Source: Bifidobacterium amazonense
Lineage (GTDB): Bacteria > Actinomycetota > Actinomycetes > Actinomycetales > Bifidobacteriaceae
DNA length: 64,000 bases
Direction of reading: 5' to 3'
Assembly (NCBI RefSeq): GCF_018555435.2
Contig: NZ_JAFEJT020000008.1
Span: forward strand, 1 to 64,000
Positions 42,253-51,110 of the stretch are shown one piece after another. The notes beneath the pieces were generated by a model. The model was not told where the DNA came from. It did not search any database and worked only from the letters and a program-made list of their open reading frames with translations. Within the stretch, counting starts at the first letter, position 1; every line of letters starts with the position of its first letter. Made by a program: the position numbers and the translations under genes.

Positions 42253-42906
42253 ATGTTTGGAAAGAACTCCAAAGTCGACATCGAACTCAACCGCGCCGTC
42301 GAACAGCTCATCAAAACCGGCGGCAAGGAGCACATCCTGCCGATTGTGCAGGCCGGCGAGCCCGTCCTGCGCCAGGAAACCGCGCCGTATGCCGGCCAGC
42401 TGAGCCGCAAGACGCTCGACAAGCTCATCGACACCATGCACACCACCATGCTCGAAGCGCCCGGCGTCGGTCTCGCCGCCACGCAGATCGGCCTCGGCCT
42501 CGCGCTCGCCGTCGTCGAGGACCATGTGCGCGACGACGAGGACGATCCGCGTGAAATCGCCGAATTCCCGTTCCACGTCATCATCAACCCCAGCTACGAG
42601 CCGGCCGGCGAGGAGACCCGCAGCTTCTACGAAGGCTGCCTGAGCTTCGACGGCTATCAGGCCGTGCGCAGGCGCTGGCTTGACATCACCGCCCGCTGGC
42701 AGGACGAGGACGGCAAACAGCACGAGGAGCATCTGCACGGCTGGCCGGCCCGCATCTTCCAGCACGAGACCGACCATCTGAGCGGCGAACTGTACATCGA
42801 CAAGGCCGAGATCCGCTCGCTCGCCACCACCGAGAACCTCGAGGACCTGTGGGCCGAGGATCCGGTGCCCACCGAGGCCGCCGAAGAGCTCGGATTCGAC
42901 CTGTGA
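42253..42906 (+). CDS. def: Peptide deformylase
   Basis: The 217-residue enzyme removes the formyl group from nascent proteins. All three motifs are visible: GVGLAATQIG, EGCLSF (metal-binding Cys) and QHETDHLSG (HExxH-type; here HETDH). A 30-residue N-terminal extension precedes the core, and an acidic C-terminal tail follows. The start ATG 42253 has aagga about ten bases upstream. Its stop overlaps the GTG start of the exonuclease gene. The functional partner gene fmt is about 15 kb away in this window. Confidence 0.96.
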   Translation: MFGKNSKVDIELNRAVEQLIKTGGKEHILPIVQAGEPVLRQETAPYAGQLSRKTLDKLIDTMHTTMLEAPGVGLAATQIGLGLALAVVEDHVRDDEDDPREIAEFPFHVIINPSYEPAGEETRSFYEGCLSFDGYQAVRRRWLDITARWQDEDGKQHEEHLHGWPARIFQHETDHLSGELYIDKAEIRSLATTENLEDLWAEDPVPTEAAEELGFDL

Positions 42907-44360
42907 ACGCTGCCGGTCCGCGATCCGTGGGCACGACGCGCCCCGGACTGGAATGGCTCGAATCAGCCAAGGACGACATCGGCATGTGGTCCGCCACCAT
43001 GCCGAAGGACGCCGACGGGCGTGCGATCGACTGGAACTGGATCCGCTCGCTCGACCTCGCCGTCGGCGTAGGCCGCGCGTCCGACGACGATCTTGAACCG
43101 GGAGCCGCATCCGACCTGCACGATCTGATCGCACGCGACTACGCCGTACGCGACCGGCTCGAGCCGGTCATCGCGCAGTGCAGCACCGCGTTCATGACCG
43201 ACTTCGACCGCATCATCTCGTCCTACCGTCTGCCGCGCGCGCTCGCCTACGCCAACCGGCGTCTCAACGACGAAATCGCGCTGCTCATCGAACGCGGCGT
43301 CGCCGAAGGCCGCTGGACCGTGACCGAAGAACGCCGCCGACGCACCACCGTGCCCGTCCTGCACGCCACGGACGGCAACGATGCGGCGCTCGCCGACATC
43401 CAGGACCGCAGCGCCGACGTCGCGAACGCGCGCGCCGACCGTCGCGGCAGACAGCGCGAGCAGGAACGGGCCGGACGACGCGACATGCTGCGCGCCAACC
43501 TCGGCGGCGCCACGTCGCAGGCCGGTTCGGCCACGCTGTTCGGCGGCGGCGATCCGACGCGCAACGATCGATCTCCGCGTGCCGACTCCGAGGCGAGACT
43601 GCGTGACTATCGTCGGCCCGACTGGCGCGACGCCTACCTGCCCGGCCGCGACGTCGACGCCGTCATGGGCATCGACATCGAGACCACCGGCATCGATCCG
43701 GCCCGCGTGTACATCATCGACGTCGGCTTCGAATTCATGAACATGGCGTCGGACGCCCCCGCGCAGGGAAACGCCTACCGGTACGAGCAGGACTACTACG
43801 AGGCCGGCGACGCCTACGGGCAGTCGCGGCTCGCATTCGGCGTGCCCGCACGCGCCGCGCGGCTCGACAACAAGGTCATCCGCGACCTGACCGGCATCGA
43901 CGTGCGCGAACGCGGCCCCGCAAGCGGCCTGCGACTGTTCGAAGAATGGCCCGCCGCCCAGCAGGGGCTCCTGCGCCGCCTCGAGGCGCAGCCGTACGTG
44001 GCGCACAACGCGACGTTCGAACACGGGTTCTTCATGCTCAACGTCGCCGGATATGCGGAAAGCTACCGTGCCGGCAACATCACCATCATCGACACCATGC
44101 CGATGAGCAAACGCTGGGATCCCGGCTCCGAACCCGACGACGAGCACCCGTACGGCGACAACAAGCTCGACTCATACGCCAAACGGCAGGGCGCGCTGTC
44201 CGCGGAGCACAACGAACGGCATCTCGGCCTCGAAGACGCGCACATCATGCTCGTGGCGATGAAGCATCATCTCCGAGAACTGCGCGCCGAAGGACGCGGA
44301 CCATGGGGATCGGGCGGCGTCGGCGGCGTCGGCGGCAAACGCTGCGGACGCCGGCGCTGA
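42903..44360 (+). CDS. DEDDh-type 3'-5' exonuclease domain protein
   Basis: The GTG start at 42903 overlaps the def stop (GTGA), and the product has 485 residues. Residues 1-230 form a helical, Arg/Ala-rich region that I cannot assign. The C-terminal half is a DnaQ-like exonuclease: Asp258 and Glu260 in GIDIETTGID, HNATFEHGF for the ExoII motif (Glu where most relatives have Asp), and HLGLEDAHIML for the ExoIII His/Asp pair. It may act in DNA repair or RNA turnover. It has no polymerase or helicase domain. A Gly-rich then Arg-rich tail closes the protein. Confidence 0.8.
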   Translation: MNAAGPRSVGTTRPGLEWLESAKDDIGMWSATMPKDADGRAIDWNWIRSLDLAVGVGRASDDDLEPGAASDLHDLIARDYAVRDRLEPVIAQCSTAFMTDFDRIISSYRLPRALAYANRRLNDEIALLIERGVAEGRWTVTEERRRRTTVPVLHATDGNDAALADIQDRSADVANARADRRGRQREQERAGRRDMLRANLGGATSQAGSATLFGGGDPTRNDRSPRADSEARLRDYRRPDWRDAYLPGRDVDAVMGIDIETTGIDPARVYIIDVGFEFMNMASDAPAQGNAYRYEQDYYEAGDAYGQSRLAFGVPARAARLDNKVIRDLTGIDVRERGPASGLRLFEEWPAAQQGLLRRLEAQPYVAHNATFEHGFFMLNVAGYAESYRAGNITIIDTMPMSKRWDPGSEPDDEHPYGDNKLDSYAKRQGALSAEHNERHLGLEDAHIMLVAMKHHLRELRAEGRGPWGSGGVGGVGGKRCGRRR

Positions 44361-44425
44361 CGAGCTGACGGCCCGGCGCGCGGCAATCGGCGGCAACGCC
44401 GCCACGCTCCTCGCACAGGCATGCC

Positions 44426-44431
44426 TATAAT
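44426..44431 (+). promoter_or_regulatory. -10 box of the ABC transporter operon
   Basis: A perfect TATAAT lies 71 bases before the binding-protein start. The -35 region is poorly conserved. It falls in the 141-base gap after the exonuclease gene. Confidence 0.6.
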
Positions 44432-44501
44432 GACTCGCGGCGGTCGACCCGAAGCCGGGCGGCCAGCCGCAAGTCATTACAGACAACCCAAGAGGAAGAA
44501 C

Positions 44502-46151
44502 ATGTCCGAACCCAACGGTGCGCACGGCAACGCCGGCGCAACCACAGACAACGCAACCGCAGCAACCACCGACGCCAGCCTTGAAAACCGCGCCAAAACC
44601 CCGAACCACGGCCCCACATGGTGGCTGTGGACCGTCATCGCCGTCATCGTCGTCGCGGCCATCGCCATCGGCGTCAACCTCGTCAAACCCAAGACGGACG
44701 CGCAAGGCAACCCATCCACCGTCGAAACCGGCGGCAAGACGGCCGACACCGTCACCATCGGCCTCAAACTCGCCCCCACCAACCTCGACATCCGCAACAC
44801 GTCCGGCTCCGCGCTCGACCAGATCCTCATCGGCAACGTGTACGAAGGACTCGTCGCCCGCGACGAAAACAACCAGGTCACGCCCGCCATCGCCAAAAGC
44901 TGGGACGAAAGCAAGGACGGCCTGACCTACACGTTCCACCTCAACGAGAACATGACGTTCTCCAACGGCGACGCGCTCACCGCCGAAGACGTGAGCTGGT
45001 CCATCAACCAGCTCATCAAGAACCAGTACCACGACGCCGACAGCCTCAGCATGGTCAAGTCCGTCGCCGCCGACGACAACGCGAACACCGTGACGATCAC
45101 GCTCAGCACCGCCAACTCGAACCTGCTGTGGACGCTCACCGGCCGCCCCGGCCTCGTCTTCGACAAGGACGCGACCTACGACGCGAAGACCGAGGCGATC
45201 GGCTCCGGCCCGTACACCGTCTCCAAGTTCGTCGCCAACGATTCGATCACGCTCAAGGCCAACCCGAAGTACTGGGGCACGCACAAGGCCAAGACGCAGA
45301 CCGTCATCGTCAAATACCTCGCCGACGACAACGCGGCCGTCAACGCGCTCAAATCCGGCGACGTGCAGGTACTCGCGCCCATCACCGAAAACCTCGCATC
45401 GCCGTTCACCTCCGATAGCGAGCATTACACCGTCAAGGCCGGCGACGACACCGACAAGTACGTGATGGCGTTCAACTCCAAGGGCAAGAACACGTCCGAC
45501 AAGCGCGTGCGCCAGGCCATCCGCTACGCCATCGACCACGACGAGCTCATCGCCTCGCGCGGCGGCGCCGACAAGGCACTCGGCGGACCCATCCCGTCCC
45601 TCGACCCCGGCTACGAGGACCTGACCGGCCTCTACCCGCACGATGAAGCCAAGGCCAAGGCGCTCATGCAGGAGGCCGGCTACAGCACCGACAAGCCGCT
45701 CACGCTCACCCTCACCTACGCGAACATCTACGGCACCGAACTCGGCGACCAGCTGCGCTCGCAGCTCGCCAGGATCGGCATCGACCTCAAGGTCAACGTC
45801 GTCGAATTCTCCACCTGGCTGCAGGACGTGTACACGAACAAGGACTACGACATCTCGCTCGTCGACCACAACGAAAGCCACGACTTCTACCAGTGGGCCG
45901 ACCCGACCTACTACTACAACTACGACAACGCCGAAGTGCAGAAGCTGTACGCGCAGGCGATCGCCGCCACCAGCGACGACCAGCGCGACGAACTGCTCGC
46001 CAAGGCCGCCAAGCTCGTCTCCGAGGACGCGCCCGCCGACTGGCTGTTCAACTACCGCGTCACCACCGCATGGGCGAACGGCGTGTCCGGCTTCCCGGTC
46101 AACCTCAACCAGACCCTCCTGCCGCTCTACGACGTCACCTACACGAAGTAG
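44502..46151 (+). CDS. Peptide-type ABC transporter substrate-binding protein
   Basis: The 549-residue protein belongs to the SBP_bac_5 family (oligopeptide/dipeptide/nickel binders): the core runs from TVTIGLKLAPTNLD to the C-terminus with typical motifs such as TYTFHLNENMTFSNGD and GSGPYTVSKF. The N-terminus has about 45 polar residues, then a transmembrane helix (WWLWTVIAVIVVAAIAIGV), with no lipobox cysteine. It is therefore tethered by a membrane helix rather than a lipid. Translation starts at ATG 44502 after agaggaag. It is the first gene of a five-gene operon, separated from the permeases by a large hairpin. The substrate cannot be told from sequence. Confidence 0.93.
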   Translation: MSEPNGAHGNAGATTDNATAATTDASLENRAKTPNHGPTWWLWTVIAVIVVAAIAIGVNLVKPKTDAQGNPSTVETGGKTADTVTIGLKLAPTNLDIRNTSGSALDQILIGNVYEGLVARDENNQVTPAIAKSWDESKDGLTYTFHLNENMTFSNGDALTAEDVSWSINQLIKNQYHDADSLSMVKSVAADDNANTVTITLSTANSNLLWTLTGRPGLVFDKDATYDAKTEAIGSGPYTVSKFVANDSITLKANPKYWGTHKAKTQTVIVKYLADDNAAVNALKSGDVQVLAPITENLASPFTSDSEHYTVKAGDDTDKYVMAFNSKGKNTSDKRVRQAIRYAIDHDELIASRGGADKALGGPIPSLDPGYEDLTGLYPHDEAKAKALMQEAGYSTDKPLTLTLTYANIYGTELGDQLRSQLARIGIDLKVNVVEFSTWLQDVYTNKDYDISLVDHNESHDFYQWADPTYYYNYDNAEVQKLYAQAIAATSDDQRDELLAKAAKLVSEDAPADWLFNYRVTTAWANGVSGFPVNLNQTLLPLYDVTYTK

Positions 46152-46166
46152 TTCGTCGTTGTAACG

Positions 46167-46279
46167 GGGATATCCTGTTCCAGCGTTGGCCGCGTGAGGC
46201 TGGGATGTCCTATTCCCGACACGCTCCGGGCCGCTCGGCCAAGTCATACGGTCGGAAACAGGACATCCCAGCCTCACGC
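46167..46279. repeat. Palindromic element, copy 1 (after binding-protein gene)
   Basis: A 29-bp stem with two mismatches, 46192-46220 pairing with 46251-46279, encloses a 30-base loop. The loop and inner stem, cgctccgggccgctcggcc and then agtcatacggtcgg, are shared almost base for base with copy 2 at 48241-48312, while the outer arms are unrelated. A partial extra copy of the left arm, gggatatcctgttcc, precedes it (46167-46181). It fills most of the 167-base gap between the binding protein and the permease, where mRNA-stabilising or expression-tuning hairpins are often found. Confidence 0.88.
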
Positions 46280-46318
46280 TCGTTACGTTGTTATGTCGCG
46301 TTGATGTAAGGAAGTGAT

Positions 46319-47296
46319 ATGCGATTCGTTGTTCGCAGGTTGCTGCTGTTTGCGGCGGCGCTGTTCGGCGTGTCCGTCGTCGTGTTCGCGGCGCTGCGCG
46401 TGCTGCCGGGCGACGTCGCGTCGGTGATGGCGGGACTCAACTCGCCGGCCTCGCGCGTCGAGGCGCTGCGCGAACAGTTCGGATTGAACCGGCCGCTGCC
46501 CGTGCAGTACATCGACTGGGCGGGTGGATTGCTGCGCGGCGACTTCGGCACGTCGATCCTGACCGGCCGGTCCGTCACGTCGCTGATCGCCGCACGCGCG
46601 TCGATCACGTTCCCGCTCATCGTGCTCGGCCTGCTCATCGCGATCGCGATCGGCGTGCCGCTCGGCGTCGCGGCGACGCTCGCACGCTCGTCCGCGGCCC
46701 GTACCGCGTTCCACGTCGCCGGACTGATCGGCGGTGCGATTCCCGCATTGTGGGGCGGACTGCTGCTCATCCTGCTGTTCTCGCGCGGCACCGGACTCAT
46801 CGGACTGTTCCCCTCGCAGGGCTTCCCGCTCGACGGATGGGCCGCGCCCGGACAGGCCATCTGGTCGCTGATCCTGCCGGCGCTCACCGTCGGCATCATC
46901 GTCGGCGCGTCGCTGATGCGCTACACGCGTTCGGCGCTCGGCGACATCGCCGGATCCGGGCGCATCGACATGGCCATGGCCTGCGGCATGACGCGCGCGC
47001 AGGCCGTGATCGGCGTCGGACTGCGACTCGCCATGCCGCAGCTCGTCTCGGTCATCGGCCTCACGTTCGCGGAAATGATCACCGGCGTCATGGTCATTGA
47101 GAACCTGTTCGCCCTGCCCGGCATCGGCTCGGGACTGGTCACCGACGTGGGCAACCGCGACCTGATCGCCGTACAGAGCGAACTGTTCATGCTCGCCGCG
47201 TTCTTCCTGCTGGTCGGCCTGATCGTCGACCTGCTGCACCGCGCGCTCGACCCGCGGCTGGCAACGGCAGCGGACGCTTCGGAGGTGACCGCATGA
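46319..47296 (+). CDS. ABC transporter permease (DppB/OppB type)
   Basis: The 325-residue integral membrane protein has about six transmembrane helices and the cytoplasmic EAA-like loop in MACGMTRAQAVIGVGLR that contacts the ATPases. The start MRFVVRRLLLF and the segment ENLFALPGIGSGLV are typical of the first permease of peptide transporters. Translation starts at ATG 46319 with aaggaag upstream. The stop overlaps the next gene by ATGA. Confidence 0.94.
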   Translation: MRFVVRRLLLFAAALFGVSVVVFAALRVLPGDVASVMAGLNSPASRVEALREQFGLNRPLPVQYIDWAGGLLRGDFGTSILTGRSVTSLIAARASITFPLIVLGLLIAIAIGVPLGVAATLARSSAARTAFHVAGLIGGAIPALWGGLLLILLFSRGTGLIGLFPSQGFPLDGWAAPGQAIWSLILPALTVGIIVGASLMRYTRSALGDIAGSGRIDMAMACGMTRAQAVIGVGLRLAMPQLVSVIGLTFAEMITGVMVIENLFALPGIGSGLVTDVGNRDLIAVQSELFMLAAFFLLVGLIVDLLHRALDPRLATAADASEVTA

Positions 47297-48363
47297 CATC
47301 CGACAAGACATCGCGCACGTCGCACACGGCCGCACAGGCGACCGTTCGCGTGAACGCCAACGTACCGGCCGGTCCGACGGCTGCGATCGTGCTGCACGGC
47401 ATGTGGCGGCGCGGCGAAGGCAAATTCTCGATCATCGTGCTCGGACTATGGCTCATCGTCGCGTTCGTCTCGCTGTTCTGGACGCCGCAGCCGCTGCTCG
47501 CCACCGACGGGTACCACGTGTGGGCCACGCCGTCCGCCGCGCACTGGCTCGGCACCGACGGTACCGGCGCGGACGTGCTCAGCTGGCTCATGGCCGGCTC
47601 GCGCACCAACCTGCTCATCGTCGTGCTCACCGTCCTGTTCGCCGCGGCGTTCGGCCTGCTGCTCGTCGCCGCGATGGTCGCGCGCAACGGCACGCTCGCC
47701 GGCGCGAGCGTGGTCGTCGTCGACGCGCTCATCTCGATCCCGACCGTGCTGCTCGCGCTGATCCTCGCCGTGCCGCTCGGTGCGTCCGTCACCGTGATCG
47801 TCGTCGCCTGCGGCTTCGGCTACGGGCTGAACCTGGCACGCGTCGCACGGCCCGCCGCGCTGCTCGCTGCACGGTCGTCGTACGTCGAAGCGGCGCTCGC
47901 CTCCGGCGCGTCCGGCTGGTGGACGTTCGTGCGGCATATCGTGCCTAACACGCTGCCGGTGTTGCTCGTGCAGCTGTCGCTGTCCGCGGGAACGGCGGTA
48001 TTGGCCGAAAGCGGGCTCACGTATCTGGGCATCGGCGTGCCGAGCGGCGTGCCGAGCTGGGGGCATTCGCTGGCCACGTCGGTCAAGTTCATCAACGTGT
48101 ACCCGCTGACCGTGCTGTGGCCGGGACTGATCGTCACGGTGGTAGTCGTCGCGCTCAACGTGTTCGGCGATGTGCTGCGCGACGCGGTTGATCCGATGGT
48201 CAATGCGGAGTTGCGTGATGGTGCTGCGGGTGCGGACTGCGACGGCGGTACGTTGTCCGACCCGCTCCGGGCCGCTCGGCCGAGTCATACGGTCGGACAA
48301 CGTACCGCCGTCTCCGTCCGAGGGACGGCGGATACGGACGTTGCGGGGAGGCGATCGGCGTGA
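47293..48363 (+). CDS. ABC transporter permease (DppC/OppC type) with repeat-derived C-terminus
   Basis: The 356-residue protein has the second-permease architecture: an N-terminal helix, the FWTPQPLLA...HWLGTDGTGADVLS region, and the EAA loop around EAALASGASGWWTFVRH. Family members normally end soon after GDVLRDAVDP. Here the frame continues for about 50 residues through palindromic element copy 2, giving peptides such as GTLSDPLRAARPSHTVG. That tail is probably not part of the native fold. The start overlaps the previous stop (ATGA) and the stop overlaps the next start (GTGA). Confidence 0.93.
   Translation: MTSDKTSRTSHTAAQATVRVNANVPAGPTAAIVLHGMWRRGEGKFSIIVLGLWLIVAFVSLFWTPQPLLATDGYHVWATPSAAHWLGTDGTGADVLSWLMAGSRTNLLIVVLTVLFAAAFGLLLVAAMVARNGTLAGASVVVVDALISIPTVLLALILAVPLGASVTVIVVACGFGYGLNLARVARPAALLAARSSYVEAALASGASGWWTFVRHIVPNTLPVLLVQLSLSAGTAVLAESGLTYLGIGVPSGVPSWGHSLATSVKFINVYPLTVLWPGLIVTVVVVALNVFGDVLRDAVDPMVNAELRDGAAGADCDGGTLSDPLRAARPSHTVGQRTAVSVRGTADTDVAGRRSA
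48241..48312. repeat. Palindromic element, copy 2 (inside permease 3' end)
   Basis: A perfect 22-bp stem, 48241-48262 with 48291-48312, surrounds a 28-base loop. The core matches copy 1 at all but two positions over about 39 bases, but the outer arms have a different sequence that is again fully self-complementary. The element lies within the coding frame of the second permease. Confidence 0.9.
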
Positions 48364-49142
48364 GCGTTGAGATTCGTGGACTGAACGTGGCGATCGGCGG
48401 GAAGACGATTGTGCGCGACGTCGATCTGAACGTCGGCGACGGGGAACGCGTCGGGCTGGTCGGCTCGTCCGGGTCGGGCAAGTCGATGATCTCGCGCTCG
48501 ATCATGGGACTGCTGCCGGCGAACGCACATGTGTCCGGATCGATCAGGGTCGGCGACAGGCAGGTCGTCGGCATGCGTGACGCGGAACTGGCCGATCTGC
48601 GCGGACGGTACATGGGCATGGTGTTCCAGAATCCGGCCGCGTCGCTCAATCCGGTGACGACGGTCGCGCGGCAGATCGCATTGCCGTTGCGTCTGCACTA
48701 TGACCTGACGAAAACCGAACGGCTCGACCGCGTGCGCGCGATGATCGCCAAGGTCGGTCTGCCGGACGACGTGCTCGGCAAATACCCGCATCAGCTCTCC
48801 GGCGGTCAACAGCAGCGCGTCGGCATCGCGACCGCGCTGATCACGTCGCCGCGGTTCATCATCGCCGACGAGCCGACCACGGCGCTCGACTCGATCGTCC
48901 AACGGCAGATCGTCGACCTGCTCGTCTCGCTCGTCGACGACGCGGGCGCGTCCATGCTGTTCATCACGCACGACTTCGCCGTGCTCGCCCACGCGACCAC
49001 CCGCTGCTATGTGCTCGACGGCGGCCGCATCGCCGATTCGGGCGACACCGCGGCGCTGCTCGACCATCCGTCCACGACGCAGACCGACCGACTCGTCTCC
49101 GCCGCCCGTACCCTGTCCCTTGTCGAAAGCGGGGAGGCGTGA
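48360..49142 (+). CDS. ABC transporter ATP-binding protein (DppD/OppD type)
   Basis: The 260-residue ATPase has Walker A GSSGSGKS, Q-loop VFQNPAASLNP, signature LSGGQQQR, Walker B IIADEPTTALD and switch His in ITHDF. It energises the peptide-type transporter with its partner encoded next. The start is GTG 48360, overlapping the permease stop. Unlike many OppD proteins it lacks the long C-terminal oligopeptide extension with its cysteine cluster. Confidence 0.94.
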   Translation: MSVEIRGLNVAIGGKTIVRDVDLNVGDGERVGLVGSSGSGKSMISRSIMGLLPANAHVSGSIRVGDRQVVGMRDAELADLRGRYMGMVFQNPAASLNPVTTVARQIALPLRLHYDLTKTERLDRVRAMIAKVGLPDDVLGKYPHQLSGGQQQRVGIATALITSPRFIIADEPTTALDSIVQRQIVDLLVSLVDDAGASMLFITHDFAVLAHATTRCYVLDGGRIADSGDTAALLDHPSTTQTDRLVSAARTLSLVESGEA

Positions 49143-49882
49143 TGACCGTTCCCATTCTTTCCGTCCGTAATGTCAGCAAGTATTTCGGGCGGCGCGCCGA
49201 TCGCCGTCAGGTGCTGTTCGACGTGTCCGCCGACGTGTACCCGGGCGAATGCCTTGCCGTGATCGGCGGCTCCGGTTCGGGCAAATCCACGCTGACCCGC
49301 ATCATGCTTGGTCTTGAGACCGCCGACTCCGGTACGGTCACCTATGCCGGCGGCGACATTCGCCGGGAATCCGGGCTCGTGTTCCAGGATCCGTTCTCAT
49401 CGCTCGATCCGCGCTGGCGCGTGGCCCGGTCGGTCGCGGAACCGTTGCGCATCCAGCGTCGAGACCTGTCCCGCGACGAGATCGATGCCCGGGCCGCCGA
49501 GGCGTTGCGCACGGTCGGCCTCGATCCGGCCGTGTTCCTCGGCCGGTATCCGATCGACCTGTCGGGCGGGCAGGCGCAGCGTGTCGCCATCGCGCGCGCG
49601 ATCGTGAACGAGCCGCGCGTCATCCTCGCCGACGAACCGATGAGCGCCATCGACGTGGCCGCGCGCATCCAGATCCTCGACGCCTTCGCCGCCATTCGTG
49701 AAACACGTCGTGAAACGGCGTTGGTCATGGTGTCGCACGATCTCGGCGTCGTGCAGCACATCGCCGACCGCATCCTCGTGCTGCACGACGGCCGCGTCGA
49801 GGAATGCGGCCCGACCGCCTCCGTGCTCGGCGACTCGCAGTCCGCCTACGCGCGCGAGCTCATCGCCGCCGCCTCGCTGTGA
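49142..49882 (+). CDS. ABC transporter ATP-binding protein (DppF/OppF type)
   Basis: The 246-residue second ATPase has Walker A GGSGSGKS, VFQDPFSSLDP, signature LSGGQAQR, Walker B ILADEPMSAID and switch His in VSHDLG. ATG 49142 is preferred (gggagg four bases upstream); GTG 49139 is an alternative start. It is the last gene of the operon and ends only nine bases from the stop of the convergent dehydrogenase gene, without a visible terminator between them. Confidence 0.94.
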   Translation: MTVPILSVRNVSKYFGRRADRRQVLFDVSADVYPGECLAVIGGSGSGKSTLTRIMLGLETADSGTVTYAGGDIRRESGLVFQDPFSSLDPRWRVARSVAEPLRIQRRDLSRDEIDARAAEALRTVGLDPAVFLGRYPIDLSGGQAQRVAIARAIVNEPRVILADEPMSAIDVAARIQILDAFAAIRETRRETALVMVSHDLGVVQHIADRILVLHDGRVEECGPTASVLGDSQSAYARELIAAASL

Positions 49883-49891
49883 CGGGCCCGG

Positions 49892-50931
49892 TCAGTTGGC
49901 GACGTTGAACTCGCCGCCGGCGAAGAACGAGCGGACCGATTCGACGACCTGACGGGTCAGACCCACGTACGCCTCGTCGTTGCGCCATGCGACGTGCGGG
50001 GTGAGGACGATGCCCGGCACACGACGCAGCGGATCGTCGGCCGGCAGCGGCTCGCGCTCGTACACGTCGAGCGCCGCACGGACGTCGCCGCGCAGCAGAC
50101 GCGCGGTCAGCGCGCCCGGTTCGATGATCTCGGCGCGGGCCGTGTTGACGAACAGCGTGCCGGGGCGCATCCGGTCGAGCTCGCGGATCGTGACGATGCC
50201 GGCCGTCTGATCGAGCAGCGGCAGATGCAGGCTGACGATGTCCGCGCGTTCCATCAGGTCGCCCATGTCGTCGACCAGATCCACGCCGAGCCCGGCCGCG
50301 GCCATCGGATCGACATGCGAGTTCCAAACGGCCACATGCATGCCGAAGCCGTTCGCGATGCGCGCCACGGCCTGTCCGATGCCGCCGAAGCCGACCAGGC
50401 CGATCGTTTTGCCATGCAGCGCGTAGCCGTCCGCGCCCGTCCAGTCGCCGGCCTTCACCTCCCGGTCCAGCCGGCCGACCTCGCGGGCCAACTCCAGCAG
50501 CAGCGCGAACGTGTGCTCCGCGACCGCGTGATCGCCGTAGTGGACGATGTTGCATACGCGCACGCCGCGTTCATGGGTCCGGTTCAGGTCGATGTAGCTG
50601 GCCACGCCGGTGCCCCGAATGCGAAGCAGCGCACGTGGCCAGCGCCGCCGTCGAATCCGCAGAACCGGTCGAGCATCGGGTCGGGGATGTGGAATCCGAT
50701 CACCATCACCGCGTCCGCGTCGGCCGTGCGGCTCAGGATCGTCTCCTCGTCCATCGTGCAGTCCGTGTACATGCGCACGCGCGCCACGTCGCGCAACAGC
50801 GGCAGGTTCTTCCGGAACGGCTCGACCATCGAGGAGATGACCGTTGGCATCACCGCCAACGGCAGGTCGGTGCGTTCGGGTTGCGTTTCGATGGTGGCTT
50901 GGCTGGTGGATGCTGGCTCGATTTCGCTCAT
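49892..50931 (-). pseudogene. D-2-hydroxyacid dehydrogenase, frameshifted
   Basis: The gene would encode about 346 residues but is broken by a -1 shift. From ATG 50931 (MSEIEPAST, aaggg upstream) one frame reads to HVRCFAFG at about 50615. The rest of the protein, beginning GTGVASYIDL, continues in another frame. Adding one G to the run of four at 50613-50616 joins them as FAFG-GTGVAS. The C-terminal part is an intact NAD-binding domain with VGFGGIGQAVAR, NTARAEII and the catalytic His in LTPHVAW. It resembles phosphoglycerate or glyoxylate/hydroxypyruvate reductases. Either the gene is inactive or the homopolymer was misread. Confidence 0.88.
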
Positions 50932-51029
50932 GCCCTTCACAGTAGACCCGTTCCATGTCCGACGGCGCCGACGAAACGGTCCGCCGGAATGCGGGCGGGA
51001 TGGAGCGATGCCGGCGCAGTGCCGGAACG

Positions 51030-51058
51030 ATGCGGAAGACAAGGGGTCGGGGTATACT
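51030..51058 (+). promoter_or_regulatory. rpoZ promoter
   Basis: ATGCGG (51030-51035) and TATACT (51053-51058) are 17 bases apart. The start point would be near 51065. A second possible promoter, TTGCAC (51058) with GCTAAT (51082), overlaps it. Confidence 0.6.
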
Positions 51059-51110
51059 TGCACGGTTGGAATAGCTGTAATGCTAATTTGATGATTCGGA
51101 GAACAATACT

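Noticed and set aside
44172-46277. A minus-strand frame sharing the peptide PSGPERVG with another at 47446-48300
   Set aside because: The shared peptide comes from the two copies of the palindromic element, not from related proteins.
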